From positions 1 through 6,117 of the forward strand of contig JBOGXF010000069.1 in the NCBI GenBank assembly GCA_050694275.1: a stretch of 6,117 nucleotides of DNA, given 5' to 3'. The translations under genes and the position numbers were made by a program. Below the pieces are notes generated by a model, which was not told the DNA's origin, did not search any database, and worked only from the letters and a program-made list of their open reading frames with translations. This DNA comes from JBOGXF01 sp050694275. GTDB taxonomy: Bacteria; Actinomycetota; CADDZG01; WHSQ01. Positions 6,007 through 6,117 of this stretch are shown here, piece after piece (the stretch's first letter is position 1; each line of letters starts with the position of its first letter).

Positions 6007-6009
6007 CGC

Positions 6010-6117
6010 CTAGGCGGGTGTTTGGCCGAGACGCTTTGGTGCCATCCTGAGCACACTCAGCAGTTTCGCGGCGAGGCTTTCGATGTGCTCGGTCTTCGGC
6101 ATGTAGTCGTCCGCGCT
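6010..6117 (-). CDS. Response regulator receiver domain, C-terminal 35 residues (partial)
   Basis: Runs in from the window edge on the minus strand and stops with TAG at 6010-6012. The visible residues begin SADDYMPKTEHIESLAAKLL and match the end of a receiver domain: the (G/S)ADDY loop, then the conserved Lys of the phosphorylation site (Lys8 of the visible part), then helix alpha-5. It ends ten or so residues after that helix, so there is no C-terminal output domain; an N-terminal one cannot be excluded. The three-base gap to the membrane sensor gene points to an operon in which this receiver and the sensor act together. Confidence 0.8.
   Translation of the reverse strand, partial: SADDYMPKTEHIESLAAKLLSVLRMAPKRLGQTPA

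Overview
The window looks like chromosomal DNA from a GC-rich bacterium, most probably an actinomycetote. The evidence is strong G/C bias at third codon positions, frequent GTG starts, abundant two-component signalling genes, and an MsrB and sensor proteins of a style common in that phylum. No rRNA or tRNA gene is present to confirm this, so the phylum is an inference.

Layout. (1) Positions 1 to roughly 970-996 hold one end of an IS630-family insertion sequence on the minus strand. Its transposase is split into two frames at a run of seven C (minus strand), and its C-terminal end lies outside the window. (2) The element abuts a plus-strand sensor histidine kinase (975-2300) that begins inside a PAS domain, so the original 5' part of the kinase gene appears to have been cut off by the insertion. 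GAF, DHp and ATPase domains remain intact. (3) A single-domain CheY-like response regulator overlaps the kinase stop by four bases, and a methionine sulfoxide reductase B gene follows 33 bases later. (4) From 3103 onward all genes are on the minus strand: a 92-residue orphan DHp-like protein, a strong hairpin, a large secreted beta-helix protein, a six-helix membrane protein ending in a DHp-like segment, and the last 35 residues of a response regulator receiver domain. Annotated genes cover all but short gaps; no stretch over 300 bases is empty.

How the genes may work together. The kinase and receiver pair form a clear two-component unit, and MsrB could be its redox-repair neighbour or output. 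The most unusual feature is two separate minus-strand proteins that keep a recognisable DHp (dimerisation and phosphotransfer) helix but have lost both the phospho-accepting histidine (Asp in one, Asn in the other) and the ATPase domain. One of these is fused to a membrane sensor and lies three bases after a receiver-domain gene. They may be non-catalytic receptors or dimerisation partners for nearby kinases and receivers. That role is inferred, not shown.
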